Shown here in pieces: positions 1 through 7,701 of a DNA stretch of 64,000 nt. The notes below the pieces were generated by a model. That model saw nothing but the letters and a program-made list of their open reading frames with translations, was not told where the DNA came from and did not search any database. The stretch is from the NCBI GenBank assembly GCA_963792405.1, contig CAWBVU010000006.1, forward strand, positions 1,240,001 through 1,304,000, written 5' to 3'. A program made the translations under genes and the position numbers. How positions within the stretch are numbered: the first letter of the stretch is position 1; each line of letters opens with the position of its first letter. The stretch comes from SZUA-442 sp963792405 (GTDB taxonomy: Bacteria; Actinomycetota; Acidimicrobiia; Spongiisociales; UBA5794).

Positions 1-993
1 GTGAGGGACACCTCGGTCGCGACCGCGAGCTCCGTTGATGAGCTGTGGGCGCTCAAGGATCGGGCGCATGCGATCTACCACGAGACCGTCGCCGCAGCCG
101 AGGACGTCGGCATGACCCCCGCGGAGGAGCTGGCACGAGCACAGAAGGCGGCAAAGGACAAGATCAACACGAAGGTGCGCATGCTCGAGGAGTGGATCGC
201 AGGATGCGACGATCCCGAGGCTCGCGCGATCGTCGCCAACGGCATCGCCCGGCTGCGGGCACTGCTCCCCGCCGTCGAATCCGCCACGACCCCGGAAGCG
301 GCCTACGCCCTCAAGGACGAGGCGCACCGCATCTATACCGCGACGATGGATGCGGCCGAACGTGCCAAGGGCGACGACACGGCCAAGGACACCGAGGAGG
401 AGAAGTCCGAGGCCGAGAAGGCCACCGAGGCGCTCGAAGCGGCACGCCGTGACACCTCGGGCGTCATCACCAGGAAGGCTGCCCTCCTGAGATCGGCCGC
501 CGAAGCCGCCGCGATTCCCGCCGTCGTCTTCATCTACCGTGACGCCGCCACCGAGCTGGATGCCCTCGCCGCAACGGCGAAGGAGGCCGCGACCATCGCC
601 GAGCTCAAGGAGATCAAGGCAGAGGCCGTCGCGATCTACGAGCGAGCCGAGCAGGAGGCATCGGGTGTCCGCGACGGAACGGACGAGCGCACGCCGGAGA
701 ACACCCTCAACGCCTACCTCGACCAACTGGTGCAGTACGTCACCATCACCACGGACACTGCCGCCCCCACCGCGGAGCGCGCCCCCGACACCTTCGAGGA
801 GCTCGTCAGGGCGAAGAAGGCGGTGCTCGAGGCGATCGATGCGGTGCGCGAGGTCACCGACACCGGGTCACGCCTCGGGGCTCGCTGGGAGGCCCTCAAC
901 GAGTCGCTCCGCACGTACCGACGTGCCCTCGTCCGCCACTACATCGCCCTTGGTGAGCCATTGGTGGTGAGCGGACTCCAGATTCCTGGTTGA
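1..993 (+). CDS. Alanine-rich coiled-coil repeat protein, possibly 5'-truncated by window edge
   Basis: I do not recognise a named family. The 330 visible residues are almost wholly charged and alanine-rich helix, with no signal peptide or membrane segment. A motif of the type LKDxAHxIYxxTxxAAE occurs three times, near residues 18-35, 103-121 and, more diverged, 203-222, separated by acidic helical spacers, so the protein looks built from repeated helical hairpins. The reading frame is open at base 1, where a GTG happens to lie, so the true start may be outside the window. The gene ends just before a perfect hairpin, which supports a transcript end here. A structural or secreted helical role is only a guess. 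Confidence 0.7.
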   Translation: MRDTSVATASSVDELWALKDRAHAIYHETVAAAEDVGMTPAEELARAQKAAKDKINTKVRMLEEWIAGCDDPEARAIVANGIARLRALLPAVESATTPEAAYALKDEAHRIYTATMDAAERAKGDDTAKDTEEEKSEAEKATEALEAARRDTSGVITRKAALLRSAAEAAAIPAVVFIYRDAATELDALAATAKEAATIAELKEIKAEAVAIYERAEQEASGVRDGTDERTPENTLNAYLDQLVQYVTITTDTAAPTAERAPDTFEELVRAKKAVLEAIDAVREVTDTGSRLGARWEALNESLRTYRRALVRHYIALGEPLVVSGLQIPG

Positions 994-1022
994 TCGGTTC
1001 TCGCCAGTACCGATCGCAGGAC

Positions 1023-1056
1023 TGCACGGGAGGCGCTCCACGGCGCCTCCCGTGCA
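1023..1056 (+). terminator. Perfect 14-bp hairpin after first gene
   Basis: Bases 1023-1036 are exactly complementary to 1043-1056 with a 6-base loop. There is no T-run after it, as is common for terminators in high-GC actinobacteria. It lies 30 bases after the stop of the first gene and just before the NUDIX promoter. Confidence 0.7.
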
Positions 1057-1074
1057 CATGCGTCGGGGCTCGCC

Positions 1075-1080
1075 TAGCTT
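1075..1080 (+). promoter_or_regulatory. -10 box TAGCTT of leaderless NUDIX gene
   Basis: TAGCTT ends 6 bases before the ATG at 1087, so transcription would begin at or next to the start codon. No ribosome-binding site precedes the ATG. The same geometry recurs at many genes in the window. Confidence 0.5.
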
Positions 1081-1086
1081 CCGGTG

Positions 1087-1518
1087 ATGGCCGAAGGCAC
1101 CTCGAGGTTCGCCGTCTACGTCCTCGCCGTGCGCGACGGCAGGGTGCTCCTCGCTCGGATCGCCCCCGGCTTCCCCGGGGCCGGATGCTGGACGCTGCCG
1201 GGCGGAGGCGTCGAGTGGGGTGAGCATCCGGAGGACGCCCTGCGCAGGGAGGTACACGAGGAGACGGGGCTCACCCTGGGAGCGATCGAGTACCTCGGGG
1301 TGGACTCGCAGGTCTACGCACGCGACGACGGCTCCACACCGCTGCATGCCATCCGCTTGCTCTATGCAGCCGACCTCACGGGTGACCCACGCGTCGTGGA
1401 GGAGGACGGGTCCGTGGACGATGTCGCATGGGTGCCGATGCGGAGCCTGCCCGAGATCGCGACCGTGCGCCTCGTCGACATCGCGCTCAGACTGGCCGGC
1501 ATCCCGATCGGATCGTGA
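1087..1518 (+). CDS. NUDIX hydrolase
   Basis: A 143-residue single-domain NUDIX protein that would hydrolyse a nucleoside diphosphate linked to another moiety. The diagnostic box is visible at about residues 38-60: GGGVEWGE, then REVHEETGL, which supplies the metal-binding glutamates. Substrate cannot be told from sequence. I prefer the ATG at 1087 over the GTG one codon upstream because a TAGCTT -10 box lies six bases before it and there is no ribosome-binding site, as expected for a leaderless message. It stands as a single transcription unit after a strong hairpin. Confidence 0.9.
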   Translation: MAEGTSRFAVYVLAVRDGRVLLARIAPGFPGAGCWTLPGGGVEWGEHPEDALRREVHEETGLTLGAIEYLGVDSQVYARDDGSTPLHAIRLLYAADLTGDPRVVEEDGSVDDVAWVPMRSLPEIATVRLVDIALRLAGIPIGS

Positions 1519-1596
1519 TGGCCCGCCATCCCGAAGGGGCCACCCCTGACCCACCCGCACGTCCGCTGCCGGGGGCACCCGTGGCACACTGTGTCC

Positions 1597-2331
1597 ATGG
1601 CACGCCGCGATCCCGTCCCGATCACCGTCGTCTCGACCGCAATGCTCGCACCGAGAGCACGACGGGTCGTGTTCTCCGGTATGAACCTGCCCGTCAGCCC
1701 CCTTCCGGGCGCCTTCCTCTCCCTGTGGTTCTCCGATCCCTTCGCCAATGGGGGGACCGAGCGCCGGGGCAGGTCGAAGAAGCGCACGTTCACGGTGCGG
1801 TCCCACGATCCGGCGTCGGGCATGATGACGATCGACTTCGTGCTCCACGGCGAGGGGCCGGCGAGCACATGGGCCTCATCAGCCACGGCTGCCGACACCG
1901 TCTGGGCGGGTGAGGCGAAGGGGGGCTACGAGGTGCCCCCACCGGGATCCCACCTCGTGCTCGTGGGCGACGACACGGCCATCCCCGCGATGGGCGCCAT
2001 CCTCGAAGCGGCCGATCCCTCGGTCCGCCCGACCGTCATCGTCGAGGTCGTCGACCGACGAGACGAACGCGCCCTCACGATCGCGCGGCCCATCGACCCG
2101 ATCTGGCTCCACCGTGGCCACGACCCCGGCCAGACGGGGCTCCTCGCCCTGAACCTCCTGGAGTCGCTGGCGGTTCCCGACGATGCCTTCTGGTGGGTCG
2201 CGGGCGAACGAGCCGCGATCCTCGCGATCCGCGACCTCCTCGTCGACGACCGGGGCATCGATCGCGGCCACTACTCGATCAACGCCCACTGGCGCCTCGC
2301 CGCCGTCGATCCACGGGACCGCGACGGCTGA
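1597..2331 (+). CDS. Siderophore-interacting protein, FAD-binding flavoreductase
   Basis: A 244-residue protein resembling the SIP family of NAD(P)H-dependent ferric-siderophore reductases, which bind FAD through an N-terminal beta-barrel and NADPH through a C-terminal Rossmann-like half. The FAD motif RxFTVR appears near residue 64 (KKRTFTVR), followed by the DFVLHGEGPASTWA block typical of the family, then LVLVGDDTAIPAM for the nucleotide-binding half. No siderophore synthesis or transport genes lie nearby, so the iron role is by family only. The ATG at 1597 is preferred over the GTG at 1591, because a weak CACACT -10 lies 6 bases before the ATG. Confidence 0.85.
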   Translation: MARRDPVPITVVSTAMLAPRARRVVFSGMNLPVSPLPGAFLSLWFSDPFANGGTERRGRSKKRTFTVRSHDPASGMMTIDFVLHGEGPASTWASSATAADTVWAGEAKGGYEVPPPGSHLVLVGDDTAIPAMGAILEAADPSVRPTVIVEVVDRRDERALTIARPIDPIWLHRGHDPGQTGLLALNLLESLAVPDDAFWWVAGERAAILAIRDLLVDDRGIDRGHYSINAHWRLAAVDPRDRDG

Positions 2332-2346
2332 CCGGGTGGCGTGACG

Positions 2347-2928
2347 ATGCTCCTCACGAACGACGCCCTCGGGGCCATCGCCCATGGTGAGGTCGACCTC
2401 GTGTTCCGCAGGTGGACACGGCCCACGGTGAGGACCGGTGGAACGCTGCGCACGCGGATCGGCATGCTCGACATCGTGATGGTGGATCGGGTGTCGATGC
2501 GATCGATCACGGCCGACGATGCGCGACGGGCGGGATATCCCACGAGGACGGCCCTCGTCGACGACCTCCAACGGAGGCCCGATGGCGACGTCTACCGCAT
2601 CGAAGTGGCCATCGGCGGTGAGGATCCGCTCGTCGCGCTTCGGTCGAACCCCGATCTCGACACCGAGGCGTTCACGCACCTGCACAGGCGCCTCGAGCGC
2701 CTGGACGCCTCGTCGCCGACGGGTCCGTGGACGCGTCGATACCTACGCCTCATCGAGGCCCACCCCCACGTGAGGGCGGAGGATCTCGCCACGTCGATCG
2801 GCCTCGACAAGCCCGCCTTCAAGTCGAGCGTGCGCAAGCTCAAGGCCCTCGGCCTCACGATCAGCCACTCACCCGGCTACGAGATCTCGCCCAGGGGCCG
2901 CGCATTTCTCGCACAGGATCGAACCTGA
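2347..2928 (+). CDS. ASCH-like domain protein with C-terminal winged helix
   Basis: A 193-residue protein. The first 90 residues (LLTNDALGAIAHGEVDLVFRRW, then a TGGTLRTRIG segment) resemble the ASCH/PUA-like fold that binds RNA or nucleotides, and the last 60 residues read as a winged helix (AEDLATSIGLDKPAFKSSVRK). It follows the flavoreductase by 15 bases and probably shares its transcript. A GTG at 2341 is an alternative start; the ATG at 2347 has the better-spaced GGTGG. I infer an RNA- or modified-base-binding regulator, but no function is established. It ends convergently 11 bases from the next gene on the other strand. Confidence 0.7.
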   Translation: MLLTNDALGAIAHGEVDLVFRRWTRPTVRTGGTLRTRIGMLDIVMVDRVSMRSITADDARRAGYPTRTALVDDLQRRPDGDVYRIEVAIGGEDPLVALRSNPDLDTEAFTHLHRRLERLDASSPTGPWTRRYLRLIEAHPHVRAEDLATSIGLDKPAFKSSVRKLKALGLTISHSPGYEISPRGRAFLAQDRT

Positions 2929-2939
2929 TCCCACGGTGT

Positions 2940-3266
2940 TCAGATGCCCGTGGCGATGTCGATGACCAGCGGGGTCCACGCCACGAGCACACCCATGGCG
3001 ACGACGCCTGTCGTGACCGCGGCCACCCCCTCCGACCGTCCGAGGAGCCACCACACGGCGGTGCCGAGACCGATGCCGGCCACGAGCGGGATCAGGGAGA
3101 GAAGACCCCACCACTCGATGGTCGGGTTGCCGAGGAAGGAGTGGCATCGTTCCCACGAGGGCACACCGCCCACGTCATCGCACCCGTAGGTCGACGCGGC
3201 CAGGGCGAGCGTGATCCCCGCGGCGAGGGAGAGCACGGCTCTGGCGACGTGGCCGAGGACCTTCAT
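2940..3266 (-). CDS. Small multi-span membrane protein of unknown function
   Basis: A 108-residue protein with three predicted membrane spans, roughly residues 6-24, 48-68 and 80-100. The loop after the first span carries two cysteines (YGCDD and ERCHSF) that could form a disulphide on the outside. I do not recognise the family. The start ATGAAGGTC has a GGGGGG tract six bases upstream as ribosome-binding site. It lies just downstream of the ssrA terminator on the same strand, so read-through from ssrA or a separate promoter is possible. Confidence 0.65.
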   Translation of the reverse strand: MKVLGHVARAVLSLAAGITLALAASTYGCDDVGGVPSWERCHSFLGNPTIEWWGLLSLIPLVAGIGLGTAVWWLLGRSEGVAAVTTGVVAMGVLVAWTPLVIDIATGI

Positions 3267-3286
3267 GCGGCGCCCCCCGAGTTCGG

Positions 3287-3321
3287 CCGTGGGGCGGGCC
3301 CTTCGAGGGTCCGCCCCACGG
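3287..3321 (-). terminator. Terminator hairpin directly after tmRNA
   Basis: Bases 3287-3301 pair with 3307-3321 around a five-base loop, with a single mismatch or wobble in 15 pairs. The hairpin begins three bases after the encoded CCA end of ssrA, so it would stop the ssrA transcript. Confidence 0.75.
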
Positions 3322-3323
3322 TG

Positions 3324-3679
3324 TGGTGGAGGTGGGGGGAATCGAACCCCCGTCCCGAGAGACATCAGCGTCGGCATCTCCGAGCGCAGCCAACAGCGAG
3401 CTTTCGGGACACGAGGACTCTGTCGGCAAGCACCCTCATGCCCTATCCGGGATCGTCTTACCCCGCCGGTCCCGGAACCCCGGCGGGGGCATCCCACATT
3501 GCAATGCCCTGGCCTGCCGAGGTGGGTGCCCAACAGGAGGACAGGAGCGTGTTATCTACGCTGCCAGTGCGTAACTTTCGTCGGCACTTATGTGTTGTTC
3601 CGGCTCTTTAACGAGGACTCCGGAGACCTCGGCTCGCTTCCGCCGCCTCAACTCTCACGGTCGAAACCATGTCACCCCC
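3324..3679 (-). ncRNA. ssrA: Transfer-messenger RNA (tmRNA)
   Basis: A 356-base tmRNA, partner of SmpB in rescuing stalled ribosomes. The 5' end GGGGGUG pairs with CACCUCC before an encoded CCA, making the acceptor stem; the T-arm has the standard GGUUCGAUUCC-type loop. The tag reading frame runs on the minus strand from 3585 to 3556 and encodes ADESYALAA followed by UAG, ending in the ALAA degradation signal. A CAUAAGU just before the resume codon matches the usual resume-signal position. The encoded tag is nine residues, one shorter than the ten-residue E. coli version. smpB lies 1.5 kb away on the same strand. Confidence 0.97.
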
Positions 3680-3690
3680 GCGTCTGCGGA

Positions 3691-3707
3691 GACGTGAGAC
3701 TCACGTC
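3691..3707 (-). promoter_or_regulatory. Palindrome in ssrA leader
   Basis: GACGTGA and TCACGTC form perfect seven-base arms separated by three bases. It sits between the mature tmRNA 5' end (3679) and a likely -10 box TACGAT (minus strand, 3718-3723). It could be a regulator site or a hairpin used in pre-tmRNA 5' processing. Confidence 0.4.
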
Positions 3708-3717
3708 CACACGGGAA

Positions 3718-3723
3718 TCGTAC
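3718..3723 (-). promoter_or_regulatory. Putative -10 box of ssrA
   Basis: Minus-strand TACGAT, which would place the transcript start near 3711 and leave a leader of about 30 bases to be trimmed from the tmRNA precursor. I see no convincing -35. Confidence 0.4.
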
Positions 3724-3786
3724 CCCGAGTCGACCCGATCGCGCACGGGTTGGCCGTGCGCCCGATCGACACGGCGTGCCCGCCGG

Positions 3787-3792
3787 TAGCCT
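3787..3792 (+). promoter_or_regulatory. -10 box TAGCCT of leaderless thioredoxin gene
   Basis: TAGCCT ends seven bases before the ATG at 3800. No ribosome-binding site is present, matching the leaderless pattern seen elsewhere. Confidence 0.5.
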
Positions 3793-3799
3793 TGCCCGC

Positions 3800-4684
3800 A
3801 TGGACCACGACGCCCCCGAACCCGACCGGGCCGCCACGGAGGACCCGCACGCGGACACCACACTGCCGGACACTCGGACCCCCGGAGCGTCGGACGGGTA
3901 CCGCACGGTCGGCTCGGCGTCGACACCCCGACCACGTCGGAACCGCGGCACGATCGCCCTCATCGCCCTGGTGGTCGCCCTGGTCGCCAGCCAGGTCTAC
4001 CTCGTGGCGTCGCTGACGGCGACGCGCAACGAACTCGCCGAGATCTCGACGGAGCTGGGCGCGGTCGCAAGCCAGGTGTCGGGTGTCGACGGGATCGTGT
4101 TCGGCATCAATGACAAGGTCGACGAGGTCAACGCCCGCATCGACGCCCTCGAGGCGGGATCGACGGCGAGCAGCGCCCCCCTCGCGCCGAACGCACAGGC
4201 CGGCTCCCTACCGACATTCGTCCAGGGCCAGCCGGATCCCGCCGTCGGCCTGGTGCTCGGCGCCGTCGAGGGACCCGATGCGTACTCCGGCGAGATCGTC
4301 ACGATCGAGCCGTCGGACGGCACGAAGCGCCTGTGGATGATCTGGGCACACTGGTGTCCCTACTGCCAGGAGGAGCTGCCGACGCTGACCGCCATGTACG
4401 ACGACCTCGTCGCCGATTTCCCCACGGTCGAGCTGACCACCATCACCACGTCGATCGACCCGAGTAGGGGCAACCCCCTCGACGCGTACCTCGATGCCGG
4501 GCAGTTCCCGTTCGGCGTGGTCGTCGACGACGATCTCACGCTCGCAGGCCAGCTCGGCGTCTCCGCCTTCCCCTTCTGGGTGGTCACGGACGGGGACGGC
4601 ACCGTCCTCCTGCGTCTGACGGGCTACCTCGACGCCGACCGCGTGCTCGGCCTGATGACGAGCCTGTCGGAGTACGAGGCCTGA
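3800..4684 (+). CDS. Membrane-anchored TlpA-like thioredoxin protein
   Basis: A 294-residue protein with a disordered cytoplasmic N-terminus of about 45 residues, one membrane span at about 53-76, a short coiled coil (about 80-125) and an extracytoplasmic thioredoxin-like domain. The redox motif WCPYC sits near residue 190 in an AHWCPYCQEELP context typical of TlpA/ResE-type thiol reductases, and a cis-proline region (SAFPFWVV) follows. It would reduce or oxidise thiols of exported proteins, for example in cytochrome c maturation. Start at 3800 is chosen because of the -10 box seven bases upstream; an upstream in-frame start at 3776 is possible. It stands alone, divergent from ssrA. Confidence 0.85.
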   Translation: MDHDAPEPDRAATEDPHADTTLPDTRTPGASDGYRTVGSASTPRPRRNRGTIALIALVVALVASQVYLVASLTATRNELAEISTELGAVASQVSGVDGIVFGINDKVDEVNARIDALEAGSTASSAPLAPNAQAGSLPTFVQGQPDPAVGLVLGAVEGPDAYSGEIVTIEPSDGTKRLWMIWAHWCPYCQEELPTLTAMYDDLVADFPTVELTTITTSIDPSRGNPLDAYLDAGQFPFGVVVDDDLTLAGQLGVSAFPFWVVTDGDGTVLLRLTGYLDADRVLGLMTSLSEYEA

Positions 4685-4711
4685 CCACACCCGGGTCGCA
4701 GAGCCGCCGTG

Positions 4712-5146
4712 TCAGGCGAAGCGTCGTGAGAGCCGGGCCAGGTTCCCCTTCCAGATGGCGGTCACGATGGGCTTGGCGACGACCTCGCCGATCCGTCCAC
4801 CCAGGCTCAGCGGCAGGGTGAGGTCCTCCTCCCACACGAATCGGGTGCCGGCACCCTCCGGGATCAATCGGAACTCGCCGACGCCCGACACGATCCCGAC
4901 GTGGACGACGCCGATCGCCTCTCCCTCGTCCCACCGGGTGACGATGATCCAATCCTCCGTCACGAGGGGGCCGACACGCGTGGGCACGACGAGGATGGTC
5001 CCGACGCCACTCGTGGTGGACGACGCAAAGCTGATGCTCTCGGCGTCCGCCATCCATTCGGCGTGGCTCGCCATCTCGGACACGTCGCTCCAGACCTCGT
5101 CGGGCGGGGCGTCGATGTAGGTGGACACGACCACGTGCATGGTCAT
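4712..5146 (-). CDS. SRPBCC (START-like) family protein
   Basis: A 144-residue single-domain protein of the polyketide-cyclase/dehydrase helix-grip type. The N-terminus (STYIDAPPDEVWSDVSEMA) is the classic opening of the fold and the C-terminal long helix ends in LARLSRRFA. Such proteins hold a hydrophobic ligand in a central cavity; the ligand is unknown here. The start codon overlaps the smpB stop by four bases, so it is translationally coupled to smpB and forms the last gene of the ftsE-ftsX-M23-smpB transcript. Confidence 0.85.
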   Translation of the reverse strand: MTMHVVVSTYIDAPPDEVWSDVSEMASHAEWMADAESISFASSTTSGVGTILVVPTRVGPLVTEDWIIVTRWDEGEAIGVVHVGIVSGVGEFRLIPEGAGTRFVWEEDLTLPLSLGGRIGEVVAKPIVTAIWKGNLARLSRRFA

Positions 5147-5598
5147 CTCCGGAAGCTCCTGGCGCGGTCCATCTCACGCTTCTGCTGGCGCTCGACGATG
5201 GCCTTGCGCTTGTCGTGGGTGCGTTTGCCCTTGGCGAGCCCGAGCTCCACCTTGGCCTTCCCGTCCGTGAAGTACATCTGGATCGGGACGAGTGTGAGGC
5301 CCTCCTCCTTGATCCTGCCGGTCAACCGATCGATCTCCCTGCGATGGAGGAGGAGCTTGCGCGGCCGTTCCGGATCGTGGCCTCCCTTGTCGGCGAACGA
5401 GTAGGGCGAGACATGCGCATTCTCGAGCCAGACCTCTCCCCCGCGGATCGTGGCATAGGAGTCCTTCAACTGGACGTGGCCGGCCCGCAGCGACTTGACC
5501 TCCGACCCCAGGAGGGCCATACCCGCCTCGTAGGTGTCGAGGATCTCGTAGTTGAATCGCGCTTGGCGATTGGTGGCGACCACCTTGCGTCCGGACAT
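5143..5598 (-). CDS. smpB: SsrA-binding protein SmpB
   Basis: A 151-residue SmpB, the protein partner that carries alanyl-tmRNA to stalled ribosomes. Characteristic blocks are the N-terminal TNRQARFNYEI, GSEVKSLRAG, the DSYATIRGGEVWLENAHVSPY stretch and the basic C-terminal tail KGKRTHDKRKA that folds in the mRNA channel. It is full length. A TAGCCT box seven bases upstream of the ATG suggests its own leaderless promoter, and that TAG is also the stop codon of the M23 gene before it. ssrA lies downstream on the same strand. Confidence 0.97.
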   Translation of the reverse strand: MSGRKVVATNRQARFNYEILDTYEAGMALLGSEVKSLRAGHVQLKDSYATIRGGEVWLENAHVSPYSFADKGGHDPERPRKLLLHRREIDRLTGRIKEEGLTLVPIQMYFTDGKAKVELGLAKGKRTHDKRKAIVERQQKREMDRARSFRR

Positions 5599-5605
5599 GA
5601 CGACG

Positions 5606-5611
5606 AGGCTA
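5606..5611 (-). promoter_or_regulatory. -10 box TAGCCT of smpB, overlapping upstream stop codon
   Basis: Minus-strand TAGCCT ends seven bases before the smpB ATG. Its first three bases are the stop codon of the preceding M23 gene, so the intergenic space is only ten bases yet could hold a complete -10 and start site. Confidence 0.5.
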
Positions 5612-6814
5612 GGAGCCGGGCCCCAGGTACTTCGCGGGGTTCACCGGCCCCCCGTTGATCCTGACCTCGAAGTGCAGGTGAGGACCCGTCGACTGTCCCG
5701 TGCTACCGACGTATCCGATCACCTGGCCGGCCTGGACCTTCTCACCATTGGACACCGCCATCGTCGACTGGTGCGCGTAGAGGGTCACCATGCCCCCACC
5801 ATGGTCGATCATCACGGCATTGCCATAACCGCCCTTGACCCCCGCGAAGATGACCCTGCCTGCCCGTGCCGATCGGATCGGGTCACCGAGGGCGCCGTTC
5901 ATGTCCACGCCGTTGTGCATCCGTCGATCACCCGAGATGGGGTGGATCCTCATCCCGAAGCCCGACGAGATCGCACCCGGAACAGGGCGGACGAACCCGC
6001 TGGAGGACGCGACCGTCTGGGTGGAGGAGGCAGCGGCGATCTGTGCCCGTATCGATGCCTCCTCCCTCGACAGCGCGGCGAGCTCACCCTCGAACTGCTG
6101 GATCTCGGCGTCGATGTCGTCGAGGAGCTGCCTCTGGGTGACATAGGCCGTCTCGAGCTCGGCCTTGCGTGCCTCGAGTGCGACGGTCAGCTCCTCGAGT
6201 CGATGCTCGAGCGTCTGGAGCTCCGCCACCTCCAGCAGGATCGTGTCCTCGACCCGTCGGATCTCTGCTTCCTGGGTCTCCTCAGACGCCACGAGCTCCC
6301 CGTAGCGATCGGCGATCCCCGCGCTGTGCCTTGTGAGGACCTCCAGGTAGGCGACCCCGACCGAGATGTCGCTCACGAACGATGCGTTGAAGGCGATGGA
6401 CGGTTGTGCCGTTCCGCCACCCATGTAGGCGTTGAGCGCCCACTGCTCCGCTTCGGACTGGGCGCCATCCCTCAATGCACGCGTCTCGTCGAGTCGCTGG
6501 AGCTGGACCGCCAACTCGGCCCTCACCGTGTCGAGCGCGGCCCTGCGATCGTCGAGGGAGGCCGATACCTGGCCGAGCTCCACGGAGACCTTCGTCACCT
6601 CTCGCTCCGCCGCATCGAGTGCGTCTGCAGCCTCCAGCACGGCGGTGGCGAGGGTCGAACGATCGGCTTCGACGGTCGAGATCTGGGACCGCACCTCGGT
6701 GATCCGTTCACGGACGCGGCCGAGCTCAGTGGTCTGATCGGCACCTCCCGCAGGGGACGCGACGACCACGATGGAGATGCATGCGAGCGCGAGAGGGAGG
6801 AGTCGCCGGTTCAC
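5609..6814 (-). CDS. EnvC-like coiled-coil M23 metallopeptidase-domain protein
   Basis: A 401-residue exported protein: signal peptide (about 1-25), long coiled coil (about 28-255), then a LytM/M23 domain. The zinc-site motifs are present: HNGVDMNG (HxxxD) near residue 303 and HLHFEV (HxH) near residue 380, so an active endopeptidase is possible, unlike catalytically dead EnvC. Position and architecture match the periplasmic partners that FtsEX controls to activate cell-wall cleavage during division. Start GTG overlaps the ftsX stop by four bases, indicating coupled expression with ftsEX. Confidence 0.92.
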   Translation of the reverse strand: MNRRLLPLALACISIVVVASPAGGADQTTELGRVRERITEVRSQISTVEADRSTLATAVLEAADALDAAEREVTKVSVELGQVSASLDDRRAALDTVRAELAVQLQRLDETRALRDGAQSEAEQWALNAYMGGGTAQPSIAFNASFVSDISVGVAYLEVLTRHSAGIADRYGELVASEETQEAEIRRVEDTILLEVAELQTLEHRLEELTVALEARKAELETAYVTQRQLLDDIDAEIQQFEGELAALSREEASIRAQIAAASSTQTVASSSGFVRPVPGAISSGFGMRIHPISGDRRMHNGVDMNGALGDPIRSARAGRVIFAGVKGGYGNAVMIDHGGGMVTLYAHQSTMAVSNGEKVQAGQVIGYVGSTGQSTGPHLHFEVRINGGPVNPAKYLGPGS

Positions 6815-7701
6815 GAGCGCAAGGTACGGTGGACTGCAAGGCTCAGTGAGCTGCCGATGAGACCGGCGAGCACTCCGAACAGCAGGACCAGCGCACCCTG
6901 CCTGAGGAGGAAGTCGTTCTGGATCGCGAGGTTGATCCAGTCCGGGAGTTCCGAGAGTCGATCGACAGCCAGCTGCTGTGCCACGACGATGAATGTGACG
7001 GCGAGCGCACCGCCGATGAGCCCTTCCAGTGCCCCTTCGATCAGGAAAGGCGTGCGTACGAACCAGTTGCTGGCTCCGACGAGGCGCATGATCTCGATCT
7101 CCTCACGGCGAGCATAGATCGCCATGTGGATGGTGTTGGCGATCAAGGCGACGGCGGCGACACCGAGTGCCACCGCGAGCAACCAGAACATGATCTGGAG
7201 CCCATCGCGCAACGCGATCATCGCATCGATGGCGTCGCCCGCAGATTCGACCTTGACGACCCCCGGCGTCGACCCGAGCCTCGTCACGATGAGGTCGTAG
7301 TCCTCGGGGTCCACCGGCTGCACCCGGAGCGAGGCGGGCAGCAGATCCGGGTTCTCCTCGAGGACGCCGAGCATGGCCTCGTCGTTGGAGAACAGGACGA
7401 GCGCCTCGTCATAGGCATCGGCCTTCGACACGTAGAAGACGTCGCCGACCTGCGGCCATGAGGCGACCTCGACCTGGAGAGCGGTGGTGGCATCGGCGGT
7501 GACGTCGTCCTGGAGGAAGGCGATGACGCGCACGTCCTGTGCCCATTGGAGGGTGTTGACACGCACGACCTCGCCGAACACGACGGTGCCGAACGTCAAG
7601 GTGAGGGAGATGAACACGGCGAGGATGGCACCGAGCACGACGAGCGCATTGCGCCCGAGGTTGTTGAATGCTTCCTTGAAGACGTAGAGGAACTGGCTCA
7701 T
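6811..7701 (-). CDS. ftsX: Cell division protein FtsX
   Basis: A 296-residue permease-like subunit of the FtsEX complex, which transmits ATP-driven signals to cell-wall hydrolases. Visible: a first membrane span at about 20-45, an extracellular domain of about 125 residues containing VRVIAFLQDDVT, and three C-terminal spans. The cytoplasmic loop carries the ARREEIEIMRLVGASNWFVR motif typical of FtsX. Its ATG overlaps the ftsE stop (ATGA) and its stop overlaps the M23 start, so the three are co-translated. Confidence 0.95.
   Translation of the reverse strand: MSQFLYVFKEAFNNLGRNALVVLGAILAVFISLTLTFGTVVFGEVVRVNTLQWAQDVRVIAFLQDDVTADATTALQVEVASWPQVGDVFYVSKADAYDEALVLFSNDEAMLGVLEENPDLLPASLRVQPVDPEDYDLIVTRLGSTPGVVKVESAGDAIDAMIALRDGLQIMFWLLAVALGVAAVALIANTIHMAIYARREEIEIMRLVGASNWFVRTPFLIEGALEGLIGGALAVTFIVVAQQLAVDRLSELPDWINLAIQNDFLLRQGALVLLFGVLAGLIGSSLSLAVHRTLRS

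Noticed and set aside
3211..3789. Plus- and minus-strand frames across the ssrA region
   Set aside because: The DNA is explained by tmRNA and its terminator; the frames show no conserved protein.
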